From NCBI GenBank assembly GCA_047967505.1, contig CM106538.1: a stretch of 64,000 nucleotides of DNA, one strand, 5' to 3'. Shown piece after piece: positions 32,701 through 41,760 of the stretch. The translations under genes were made by a program, and so were the position numbers. Source of the DNA: Dipteris shenzhenensis (taxonomy: Eukaryota > Polypodiophyta > Polypodiopsida > Gleicheniales). The notes under the pieces were generated by a model that saw only the letters and a program-made list of their open reading frames with translations, had not been told where the DNA came from and did not search any database. The first letter of the stretch is position 1; the number at the start of each line of letters is the position of its first letter.

Positions 32701-33469
32701 TGTCACTGAAAATACCACTAGGTCCACTATGGCAGATTTGCTCACAGGACGGGAGGATCTAGGAGAAGAAAAGAAATGTAAGGAGAACATTAAAGAGGAA
32801 AGGGATACACCACCAACAGCTTTTGTTTTGTATTTTGATGGGGCTTTTAGTCCTTCATGCCAACAAGGAGCCGGGGGGATAGTCTTGATGAATCCTGAAG
32901 GTCAAGAGGTATGGGCAAGAGGACAAGAGCTTCCAGGTATCACAACTAACAATGCAGCTGAGTATAATGCTTTGATTCTTGGTTTGGAGGGTTGTCTTCA
33001 AAGTCAAGTTAAAGAATTGGAAGTAAGAGGAGATTCTCAGCTTATTATAAAGCAAATGCAAGGGCATTACAAGACAAGAAGTCCTCATTTGAAGGAGCTT
33101 AATCAGAAGGCTATGGCACAATGTAGTCGGTTTGATTTTTGTAGGTTTGTTCATATAAACAAAAAAGAAAATCAAAGGACAGATGAGTTAGCTAAAGCCA
33201 TTGTAGTGCCAGACCGGGGGGTGGCTTTTTGGGTAGACACTGGATGGCAAAAACTACAAGATGTTCAGCAATATGTGGAAGAAGGCATGTTTCCTCAAGG
33301 GTTAACTCCACAAAAGAAGCAGAGATTGGTTACTTTTGGCCATGCCTCCATAAGGATGTATATGACTGTCACGAATGGAACCTATCAGCTTGAGGATGTT
33401 GATGGCATGGTGATATCCAGATGCACCAATGTGTATCGCCTTAAATTCTTCTATGCTCGACAACCTTGA
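29741..33469 (+). CDS. Gypsy gag-protease-RT-dual RNase H polyprotein, integrase core absent
   Basis: This is one uninterrupted 1242-codon frame. Domains in order: rest of gag; CCHC zinc knuckle Cys170-x2-Cys173-x4-His178-x4-Cys183; a Lys/Glu-rich linker; aspartic protease with YIDGGAS (Asp342); reverse transcriptase from about residue 600, with FLDDF catalytic Asp743-Asp744; the RT-linked RNase H, where the first catalytic position reads NPS (about 887-889); and a second RNase H of the RVT_3/archaeal type with FDGA (Asp1033), NNAAEYNA (Glu1074), RGDSQ (Asp1098) and RTDELAK (Asp1148). The tail has only the start of an integrase N-terminal region and the integrase C-terminal phrase NGTYQLEDVDG. 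The true gag start is upstream at 29513 in the same phase. Dual RNase H points to the Tat lineage. Confidence 0.93.
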   Translation: MESPNALMLQLDRFCQGEGELVSALAIRYETLWTKYERAALRAVASASSAPQSLSGMEHLKMSKFVMALEPHLRSKVMSKDPTTYVEALRIATKKEASLKIESSFVSSTASTSKVEVMVTPQVPKSSELDHNISQLMAEFADLKLHLVNARQPRAPKSEDRPRDRSGVTCYECNEKGHYRPECPRLRKKEEKQVSLLEASSGDEEREVMMAKRGRGKPKEEEESKEEVDEEHQEEEHRSKKKKASRRRISQSDFPLGQGIGSYDLLSDLKEKEAHITFGQLLALSPKLRKEWGKLASTRVSKKKKKKSANPVVQKVDIDVGDDVPVVDVIIDGQVISNVYIDGGASINVMSEKTMIDADLKYSSTTSPYRIKLADNTRVKTLGVVKNLEVDVCGISVPTTFQMIPTKPDVRAYPLILGRPWLCKVKAIQKWDTGELILQGNDKKVRYNIRSRKKEVVKEESSTSESSSSDLTDEEEETGCSSEESNSEGEVEGVAFGLCLGADRDESGRNKVVVQEDPVETLHVEDVEHTKRRQCNEELLGDSLSGSEKLQYLDMLDDFPCLFATSYSQVRPVSLVEHKIELKPESKPVVQRLRRLGVIQAEALKKEVTQLLEVGFIFPIDDSEWISPVVVTPKKGNKWRVCVDFRPLNACTKRDHFPLPFQDEILDQVAGHEMYSICDGYSGYFQIRIREEDQKKTSFVTPWGVFAYRVMPFGLTNAPATFQRFMSQVLEPYLGKFIQVFLDDFCIYSRRIDHMEKLKMALARIDETKGCLNPSKCHLAQTKVVLLGHIVSQEGLQMDPDKVQAIMALPSPKSVTGVRRILGKSKYYQRFCDDFTEIVHPMNLLTRKGVSFQWGMEQQESFQQLKEAMSKGPILKPPDWSQDFYVNPSVSLHSVGAVLLQKGEAGRMQPIYYASRQLTDVETRYEEMEQQALSLVFSVRKFCSYLLPRPFFFLTSQSVLAYLVRKPNPGGRFAKWLSELQEFSFSFVTENTTRSTMADLLTGREDLGEEKKCKENIKEERDTPPTAFVLYFDGAFSPSCQQGAGGIVLMNPEGQEVWARGQELPGITTNNAAEYNALILGLEGCLQSQVKELEVRGDSQLIIKQMQGHYKTRSPHLKELNQKAMAQCSRFDFCRFVHINKKENQRTDELAKAIVVPDRGVAFWVDTGWQKLQDVQQYVEEGMFPQGLTPQKKQRLVTFGHASIRMYMTVTNGTYQLEDVDGMVISRCTNVYRLKFFYARQP

Positions 33470-33508
33470 GGGCCAGCAGACCCTCTCTGTACTAGAGAGG
33501 ATCTGCTG

Positions 33509-33522
33509 GGGGGGGGAAAGAT
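33509..33522 (+). promoter_or_regulatory. Polypurine tract
   Basis: GGGGGGGGGAAAGA ends exactly where the 3' LTR starts. This is the plus-strand primer site for reverse transcription. Confidence 0.85.
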
Positions 33523-35454
33523 GTGACGCCAAAAATTGATATTTTTAACTTGGCATTGATATTGTTTTTCTCTATGTTTGATAAGAGTTTGAGTATCAAG
33601 TGATAGCCTAGCGGCTCTCACTTATTTCTATTTTCTATGATATTGTATGGGATAGAGAGGATGAGTGGAATGGCTCATTGTAAATACCATAGGTATGAAT
33701 TATAAATACCTTGGTATGGGGTGAGAGTTATTTGTGTATAGGATATTATGAGTTTTTTAGAAAATAGGAAGAGTGAGTCATATAAAGAGGTGGGCTCATG
33801 TCCATGTGTTCCAATAATATAAGAGAGGCCACATGCCAAGCGTGTGGAAGGCATGTGGAGGAGTGTGAAGTCAAGAGGAATCCTTCTAGAACTCCTATGT
33901 GGAATAAGGAGGATGTGGACATGTGGAAAAGAGAGGGTCCCTATGGGCTCCATGTGAGGAGACTCTTGACTTTCTCAATATTTTAAGAGTCTTGAGCATC
34001 TTTTGATGGGACACATGGCAAGAGTAGCCAAAAAGGACATGGATGGTGACATACGTGCTTATGTGATTGATGGGGAAAGGAATCTACAGGCAGCAATTGT
34101 AAATGGGTGAAGGAGGGTAACAAAATCTCTATAAAAGGAGCCCTCCTCTCCCTTGTTCAGCAGAATATCTTCCACCCTTGGGCCTTATGTTGCTGTAGTT
34201 CTAGTCTCCCCAAGCCTCTTCCATGAGCCTTCTCTTCCTCTTGTAGATATTCTCTTATGTAGACTCTTGAGTCCTTCTCTCTCTAGTGTATTCTCTCTCT
34301 ATGAGTAGTCTTGGGGCTTCCGCTCCCTCTTGTATGTATGAAACCTCTTCTTCTCCCTGGTGTTTGTAGTGTTGAGGTGGATTCTCACTCTATTTGTAAT
34401 GAAGGTCACTTCAGGTTCTCTCTCTCTCTTGAGTGTCTCTTCCCTTTTCTTTCTTTCAAAGCCTTAAAAGTTCTTTCTATTCGGCTGCTCACTGTGCACA
34501 CATGGTCCATTTGTTTCCTGAGCCACTATGCAAACTTCTTCCCCTCTTTTAGGCAAAATCTATGAGGGGTGGATCGTTGATGAAGGTGGAGTCTTGAGGG
34601 AGCATCCTGCTCAGGCGAAATTAGCCTGGCTGGAGGGTAGTTTTCATGACAGTTTGACCCCCTGTTAGTGTTTTGCTCATAACTTTCTGCTCGGTAGTCC
34701 GATTGTAATGAAATTTATATCAGCGCGAAGCTCTCTTCAAGGCGCATGTTCCTATATAATCAGATCTTGAATCAGATACTATTGCAAAAAGTTATGAGTC
34801 TCTGTGTTTGACAGTCTGTTTTCATGACAGTTTTTACCCCCTTCTAGTAAACTGTCCATATCTCTTCAACCGTCTGTCTGTTTTCAATGAAACTTATATC
34901 AGCGCGAAGCCCATCTCAAGGCACATCTCTTTACATACTTGAATCTTTGATATCATGTCTCTATTGAAAGTTATAGGCCTCTGTGTCTAATAACAGTTTG
35001 TAGAGTGTTTTGAGCTAAGTATAAAGGTGTCTATGAAGGAGGTGCAATGTTTCCTTGCAATCTACCCATCCGACCTAATCAGTGCAATGTTTCCTTGGAA
35101 TCTACCCATCCGACCTAATCAGCCCCTTCAAACTCCTCGATATATATCAGTTCATGTCATGTTGAGCCGTAAGATCTTCTTTCAACAACGTATCGCTCTT
35201 CTCTTTGGTGCAGACCGGCTCGCTGAGATTATGGCCTCTGCTGATCCTTTCCTTCTCCCTATGCTTGACTACAACTTCACTTGGGATGTTACCATCTTCA
35301 TTCTCATCTAAGGGAGGAAACTATGGTGTGGTATCTTGGCATAAAAGCTTCTTTCTAATGTCCCATTCTCAATGATAAATATCTTTGGCTGTCAGTTTGA
35401 AAGCAGCAGGAAGTGAAGAGGTGCGTGAAGTTTATTACCCCCAACTTCATGTCA
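33523..35454 (+). repeat. 3' LTR of the gypsy element
   Basis: It matches the 5' LTR from TGTGACGCC to CATGTCA, with the TATA box at 34130-34137. Unlike the 5' copy it has a 40-bp tandem duplication at 35043-35122 (GCAATGTTTCCTTG... twice). That explains most of the 29-bp length difference together with a small deletion near 34995. Confidence 0.93.
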
Positions 35455-35925
35455 TAGTAGTTCCATCAATCAATGACAAGTTCATAGGATTCGATGTCTG
35501 ACTAGATTTGGTGGTCGAGGCTAGGTTGGAGGGGAGCTCAATCCAGAATCCACCTCATCTCCTCCACCCTCTCCTTCAAAAAAATCCGACTCCTCAACAT
35601 CTTACTATCAACTTTTAACAACAATGTTAGTATGTGAGCTTGTTTGTAACTCATGTTTAGGTTGATTTTCTTGGTGAAATTTCGCTTGCTTGTAGTTTTG
35701 TTCGAGCTCATTAGTGGCTTAGGATCTTCTACTCCTTTTCAGGTTCCATTTGTTTCAAATTGCTTTTCTTGGAGTCTTGAGATCTATTGTGAGGGGGTTG
35801 GTGGGCTCCATCAACATAAGAGTCTAAGGGGGCTTGGCAACTTGCCTATGAAAAATCTTGAGTCGAGGAGCCTTAAGGAGTGTTGGAACTAAGAAACTCT
35901 CGCCTTGACTTCTATTCAAATGTAT

Positions 35926-36220
35926 AGAGTCTTAGCTATGAACTAGCATGTCTGCTTCTAAGTTTTGGGAGAGAAAGACACTTGAGAAGTATCTCTTAAG
36001 GGAGTGCTATTGTAGGAAGAGAGAGCCACTTGAGTCATTGGTAATCACAACTTAGGAAAGGGGCTAAAGAGTACTGAAGAGAGAGTCTTAGCTATGAACA
36101 AAGTAGCATGTGTGCTTCTAAGTTCTGGGAGAGAAAGACATTTGGGAAGTATCTCCTAAGGGAGTGCTATTGTAGGAAGAGAGAGCCACTTGAGTATTGG
36201 TAATCATAGCTTAGGAGAGG
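35926..36220. repeat. 156-bp-period tandem duplication
   Basis: AGAGTCTTAGCTATGAAC starts near 35926 and again at 36082. The two copies share GGGAGAGAAAGACA and GGGAGTGCTATTGTAGG and differ by few substitutions and small indels. Confidence 0.9.
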
Positions 36221-36480
36221 GACCCATGAGGTAAGTTCACCCACAAAGGAGAGTGCATTATCATAGGATTGCACATTGCCTACAAAGAGATAGCTAAACA
36301 GCAGCTTAACTAGATTAATAAATTTTTGGCATAATGGTATTCATTGGATGAACTATGTGAGTTGGAAGGCTTTTCTTGTGCTAGAGATTTATGATTTTGT
36401 GTCCTTTAAGTGCTTTTTCCTATGAGGAATTAGAGAGAATCTTTTCTAGCACTATGGATGGATAATTTTCTCCTTTCTTG

Positions 36481-36485
<5 letters not shown>

Positions 36486-36523
<38 letters not shown>
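36486..36523. repeat. (CT)n microsatellite
   Basis: About 19 uninterrupted CT units are followed by an A run. Confidence 0.95.
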
Positions 36524-36525
<2 letters not shown>

Positions 36526-37907
36526 AAAATTTTGGCAAATTCTCACTCTTTCATTTCGTTTTCAGGTTTAGATACTCTCCATTCTAGTCTTATTTTGGGC
36601 AAATTCTCACTGTTTGCATATGCCCTCATTTCTTTATAGAAACATAGTATATAAATGTCCTCACCCCTCCCATAACTCACTCATTCCATTACCAAGAAGG
36701 AATTGACAAAACAAGTAATCAAACATTAAGGTAATCCCAACCCTGGAATTTCTAAACCCTTCTCTCAAAAAAGTTCCCTACTAGTTTATTTTTATTGCTT
36801 CCTACTGTTTTATTTTTTGAATTGTTGATTGTGCGAGCTATAGCCCATGTCACATGTAGGTTTTCACAAGTTTTCTTTTCATAAGTAGCTTCACATACCA
36901 TATTATTAAGGGTTTTTCTAGCCAAAGTATATGGGAAATTAGCTTAGGTCTCTAGCTCCTTGTTCTCTTCAACATAGGCCCACGGTGCTATCCCCTTTGT
37001 TTCGGCCCATTTTTGTACGGTCAACTCTTACGGCCTGACCAGGCCTTTATTTTAAAAAAGGATTTTTCTAGCTTACTCAATGTATTTGGGCAAGAATTCT
37101 AGGTCATATCACATCGTTCATATCACTTCAGAATTAAATGCAATCTTTTCCAAAATGCTAAAAACATCAAAGTCTATGTACTAAGTAGTGGTTCACATAA
37201 GTTTTTCACCAAAGAAAAACCTAAGACAAGCCTAGCATGAAAAGAAGTTGAGCTCTTTGTGAGTTTCAATGCAGAAGAAAATAGGGGATAGAAAATAAAT
37301 GTATGAGTGAGACACATCTATTGGGAAATTTGAATGTTGATTCCTAACACGTGGAGAAATGTGCTTAACAAGAAGACTTCTATAAAACTTAGTATATACT
37401 TTCTTGATGGCATTTGCTTCTATGCATTGAGAATGGAAATGAACTTGTCCTTGAAAGAAAGAGACATCAACTTTCAAAAATCAATGGGCTTTTAATGTTG
37501 TTGGAAAGAATGAGACTTCATTGTCATATTAGAAGGTGTGTTGTATTTTGTATTTAGATCCTGGGCGAGGGCGAGGCCAAAATTTTTGTTGTAATCAACC
37601 CAAAAAGTCTTGTGAATATTTCCAATCCTACAAACCAAAGGATTGGATCTTTAGACTTTGCGATCGTTGTCACTAGCAAGAATTACAATCCGGCTCCCAA
37701 ATTTGTGTTAGAGAGCTGGGAAGAAGTACTTTTTCCTGATTTCTTCTTGAAAGTTAGAATTTATACAGTGGGCAGAGCTCTCCCGGCTGTAGATCAATGA
37801 TTTATGTACACTTTCCGTAGAGAGATCTCTGCAGTATTTGGTCAAAAAAAAAGAGAGGATTCTGGCCAAAAGAAACGCACCAAATATGTTATGCCAGAGA
37901 GAGTGAT

Positions 37908-39944
37908 TCAAGCTTTGCGAAAACGCTGCAACAGCACTATCATCACGGTGATATTGTCCATGCTACCCCTTTGGGTTGCCATGGCAACGAGTTTCTGGCA
38001 AGCTGCCACGGTCTTGCTGGATGCCTGAGCATCTTCTTTGTCGTTGTTGCTCCTGGCTACGCTGGACTCCTCGCACTTTTGCAGCTTTAGTGGTAATTCT
38101 GGAAGATCGTTCGGCAAATCTACAGCAAGCGACTCTCTGGCACAGTCCACTGCTTCTTGATTACCCACCTGAAACCGAGACGAGATACACCATGTGAGGC
38201 AATGCGCACAGCTGCAAATGGAGCCTGCAATACTGCAAATATCAAACATGGCAGACTAATCTCATTCATACGCTGCTCACCTTGTCCCATAGCCCATCCG
38301 ATGCTAAGATCAGAAACTCGCAGTCTGGCTTCAGTTCGAGCTGCTTCATCTCTGGCTCTGCAGAAATCCATTTCTTCAAATGCATATCACCAAAACCCCT
38401 GGCAACGGCTAGTGTCCCTTGAACTCGCCACACCCCGCTGAAGCAATCGACATAACCTCCCTGAAACACATTTGCAAATCCTATCTCAATGTTAGATCTC
38501 GCATAGTCGGACTTCGAACGTCGATCTATCTGGGCAACCAAACCACTCTTTAGTAAAGCATACTTGGTCGAGGGGAGCGTGCTTACCAAGCTTTCAATCC
38601 TTTTGCGTTCGGCATCATTGCAAGCACGGTGATTGCTTGTAAGGACTTCAGCTTTGCCGCTCCTACTCAGGACTGCCTTGCAATCGCCGGCATTGGCAAC
38701 CACCAACTGCCCATCCTTTATTAGTGCTGTAACAGAGCAGGCGCCACTGCTAACACGCTGCAAGCACAGAAAGAACATCAGCATATGCTCGACATACGTA
38801 AAAGAATACATAACTCGGACGTCCCGCTGCGTGTACAGACCGGCCTTGAACAAATCGCATACCTTAGCGAGAAATTCTGAATCTGTCGTGAGATAGCCTT
38901 TGCGCACTGCCGCTTCGATATTTTCTTTTTGGCCCTCTCCATGTTGCATGGCATTGGCGATATGATGAGAAAGGTTCTCTGCAACAAATTCCGCAGCTTT
39001 TCGTCCCCCATGCCCATCGAAAACGCCGAAGAAAGCCTGTGATCATACGGAAGGGAGCTCAGCTTACGGAACGAACAATAGCGCTTTCATAAATTTTCCC
39101 AGTTTTAGATCAATAGGAGGAAGACTCGCACGTAACGAAGCCATTAAGTCACCTGAGTAGGATCTCCTTGGAAATTTGTGATCACCGTATGCGTGTCTTC
39201 CATAAACTCCCTCCTTCCTTTCTTGCAACAGACCGCGCATAGCGAACCTTCCACGGTATAGTGGTCAGAGTCAGGCTCCTGCGGATCAAGCGTTATAACG
39301 AGGCTTGTGCATTCTGGGATGGATAGTCTTGGAGGTCGCTTCCTTTTGAGAGGAGATATTGTAGATTTCGCTGTATCCTTCCCATTTTCAATAATCATAA
39401 GGGAGTTTTTCTGTCGTCGTCCGTTTTCTGTTCCCGGACTGTCGACGATCCATCTGTGGTAATGCTTGAATGTTCTACTCGGAGAGATGCCAATAACAGC
39501 GCCAGATGCCTGGCTGTCGGATTTGTCTGCACTGCTTTTACTAAGTGGCGAACGGATGGGATTATTACTGTATGCAACAGACCTCCAGCTCCCTGGAGAA
39601 CCCGCGACTTGAGAAGAATTCTTTGTAAGATTTAGCGGAGCTATCATGGGCGTTTGAGCAGTGTGGTCTCGAGGCAGGCTGGAAAGGGGAGCAGCCGTCC
39701 AGAGCTGGAAATTGCCACAGTCTTTGGGAGCGGAGTTGGTAGGAGAGGCTCTGAGAGAGGAGGAGGAGGAAGGAGTTCTGCAAGTATTGCTACAGTCCTT
39801 GAGAGGGTAAGGGCTAGAGAAGAGGGAAGGGAGGGGGGAGGAGGAGGAGACGGAAGCGAAAGAGAAGAGGGGAGGGGGGGAGGAGGGGGGGGTGAAGAGG
39901 GAAGGTGGTGGGGAGAGGGAGGGGAGGGGGGAAGCGCAGGACAT
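37908..39944 (-). CDS. Protein phosphatase 2C, clade B-like with MAPK docking motif (5 exons)
   Basis: This is a Ser/Thr phosphatase of the metal-dependent PPM/PP2C family. Minus-strand exons are 39944-39153, 39036-38863, 38757-38587, 38460-38281 and 38168-37908. All introns are GT-AG, phase 0 and 105-126 bp. The product is 525 aa. The first 190 residues or so are Ser/Pro-rich and low in structure. KRKRPPRLSI (200-209) fits the basic-x-Leu-x-Ile kinase-interaction motif of plant AP2C phosphatases, which dephosphorylate MAP kinases. The catalytic domain follows: GRREFMED (243-250), VFDGHGG (Asp271), SSGACSVTALI, VANAGDCKAVL, GVWRVQGTLAVARGFGD (Asp404), ILASDGLWDKV (Asp434) and GSMDNITVMIV (Asp510). 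All metal-binding Asp residues are present, so it is probably active. Clade assignment and MAPK targeting are inference from the motif and layout. Confidence 0.94.
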
Positions 39945-40040
39945 GGCGAAGGAGAAGGAAGGCGAAGAAGAAGAAGAAGAAGAAGCAGCAGCTATGAAGA
40001 GAGATGAGAAGACGAACGGGGTGGTCGGACAGGATGGATC

Positions 40041-40047
40041 TTTATAA
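40041..40047 (-). promoter_or_regulatory. PP2C TATA box candidate
   Basis: On the minus strand the sequence reads GCTTATAAA about 100 bp before the start codon. A CT-rich leader (CTTCTTCTTCTTC on the minus strand, 39959-39985) follows, as is common in plant 5' UTRs. No other TATA-like site is better placed. Confidence 0.6.
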
Positions 40048-40059
40048 GCTCAAAGACGC

Positions 40060-40980
40060 ATGATATACACAGCTGCTGCGAGATGGTGAAGTTGATGAAC
40101 TCAGAGAGTTAACGGCTACAAAGTCAAACGTCCAATACGATCATCATAAGCCTTATTGCTATCAAGACCAGTAGATTTGATCAAGACTGAAAGCTATAGA
40201 AATGAGTGTGCTCATTAGTGAGTTCAGTGCTTATTCTACTACGAACGAAATTGTTATCAAATGTTTAAAGATTGCACGTATTCCACATCAAACTCATTCA
40301 AAGTCAACAAGAATGAGGCGTTTTTGGCCGGCAGAGAGAATTATCAAAATGCTTGTTGTTTTTTTCCACACTAACAGCCTGCCGACTGGTTCAGACGTCC
40401 GACTCCGTCGATCGTTTGACGGAGTCTTTGACTCTCGTTACTTAAGGTGCGCAACAACAAACAAGTTACAACACCACATGTCAGTTTTTTTTTGCCCGAG
40501 ACGACGGCGCCTTTTCCACCTTGAGTTTTTTGGCTGATTCTTGCTGTTGTTGTGGTCGGCAACGGGCAAATTCGCCTTGAATTTGCCCGTTGCCAACCTG
40601 AGGACAGCCAAGGAAGACCGGGTGGCATCAGCGAGTAGGGCCACATGGCGATCAGCAAGAGTGCCACGTAGGGTTCAGAGGGCAGAAGTGGACGTCACAT
40701 CAGCATGCCGTCGTCCGTTGAGGGCCACGTCAACTACTTCAGGAGCAGTCTGCCGCGCCGTATCCTGCCACGTACGCGCGATTCGCCATGTCTCGCCACG
40801 TTAGCGCCACGAATGGTTGCAAAGATTGGCAGATATCGGAAGACAAAATTTGTGGTTTCGATCTAGGGAGATTATGTTGTGTGGCTACGTGACTCCTTCC
40901 TTAGATTAAGGGGCACATGCAATTTGATGAAACTAAATAGTGGTTGCTCAAGCTTGCCTCGCATTGAGCATTTGTGAGTG
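40060..40980. other. PP2C upstream region with palindromes and CCACGT motifs
   Basis: This region has no gene. It contains GACTCCGTC/GACGGAGTC (40401-40426), a 16-bp-arm perfect hairpin (40558-40594), and five GCCACGT-type motifs with one GACGTC between 40663 and 40811. It is the distal promoter of the minus-strand PP2C gene. Part may instead belong to the copia LTR ending at 41063. Confidence 0.6.
40558..40594. repeat. Perfect inverted repeat, 16-bp arms
   Basis: GGCAACGGGCAAATTC and GAATTTGCCCGTTGCC are separated by five bases (GCCTT). It would make a very stable hairpin on either strand. Confidence 0.93.
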
Positions 40981-41760
40981 TATGAGTGATCGATTTTCTT
41001 TTTCAATAAAACTTGCCGTCTCTTCTATTGTGTTGTGTTTCTACACACGTGTTTTTCCTACAACATGACATCAGAGCGGCTAGGGTCAAGCAAGTGTGTC
41101 GAGAGGCCATAGGGAATAGACGCTAGTGTGTCGAGCTGTGTATTAGCAGCAGCAAGCTGGGCATAGGGAGACTAGGAATTAGTCAGGTTTGTTAGATATC
41201 ATATGTAGTCAAGCTTGTGATTTGAGTTTTTGTGTACTTTGGTGCTTGTCAGGGTTGTCGAAGTCCACATAAAACTCCTACAGCAAGATGAACACCAACA
41301 ATACCACAACTTTTTTGGAGCACAAGACCATCAAGGAATTTGATGGAGTGAACTTTTAGATATAAACTACTATCAAGGATCACATAATAGAGGAGAAATG
41401 GTGGAAAAGATTTCATAGGAGCAACAGTCACTCTTGGAGAAAGACAACATGGCTCGATAAGTCATATGCGAAGCTTTGACGGATGGATGTGTGCAGTAAG
41501 TCAGGTTCTCAAAGTCAGCTCTCAGGTCAAACTTTGCAATATTAATGAGCACAAATCAGTTGTACCTAAGAGAAATCTTAAAGTCCAGTTAGCAAATGTC
41601 TAAATGCGAGCATATTAAAAAGGCTAGCAGGGATAGGAGCATGGTAGATCAGGAGGATCAAGTTTTAGTGCAATTAAATAGAACAGAGTTTATGACATTT
41701 AATGATGTAGTCACACGCCTCATGAAGAATTGAGAAGGAAACGTAATCCAAGTGGGTGGG
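40980..41760 (+). mobile_element. Copia-type LTR end, primer site and gag remnant
   Basis: A TTCAATAAAAC signal (about 41008) precedes an LTR-like end CCTACA at 41063. TGACATCAGAGC follows at 41066-41077 and differs by two bases from the initiator-Met primer site used by copia elements. ATG at 41288 opens a short frame with EHKTIKEFDGVNF, the copia gag N-terminal block, which soon meets stops. Phrases such as ATGAGCACAAATCAGTTGTACC further on fit decayed gag. The LTR start and the pol genes were not found. Confidence 0.65.

Larger units (their letters stand above)
26929..35454 (+). mobile_element. Ty3/gypsy LTR retrotransposon, Tat-like, lacking integrase core
   Basis: The element has LTRs 26929-28831 and 33523-35454, a primer-binding site just inside the 5' LTR, a polypurine tract just before the 3' LTR, and one long gag-pol frame between them. 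AGTAG precedes the 5' LTR (26924-26928) and follows the 3' LTR (35456-35460, after one extra T), giving a 5-bp target-site duplication. Protease, RT, RNase H and a second RNase H occur in the order typical of the Tat branch. The integrase core is missing. LTR identity of about 98% by eye suggests a fairly recent insertion. With no integrase and a broken gag it is non-autonomous. Confidence 0.93.
35455..37907. other. LINE flank and repeats between the gypsy element and PP2C
   Basis: The first few hundred bases appear to continue the LINE cut by the gypsy element. A 156-bp-period tandem duplication lies at 35926-36220 and a (CT)n run at 36486-36523. The frames seen (79-81 codons) have no recognisable motif. 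The PP2C 3' UTR must lie just below 37907 on the minus strand. Confidence 0.55.

Noticed and set aside
39565-40007. Plus-strand Gly/Arg/Glu-rich frame
   Set aside because: It is antisense to the Ser/Pro-rich first exon of PP2C and its CT-rich leader.
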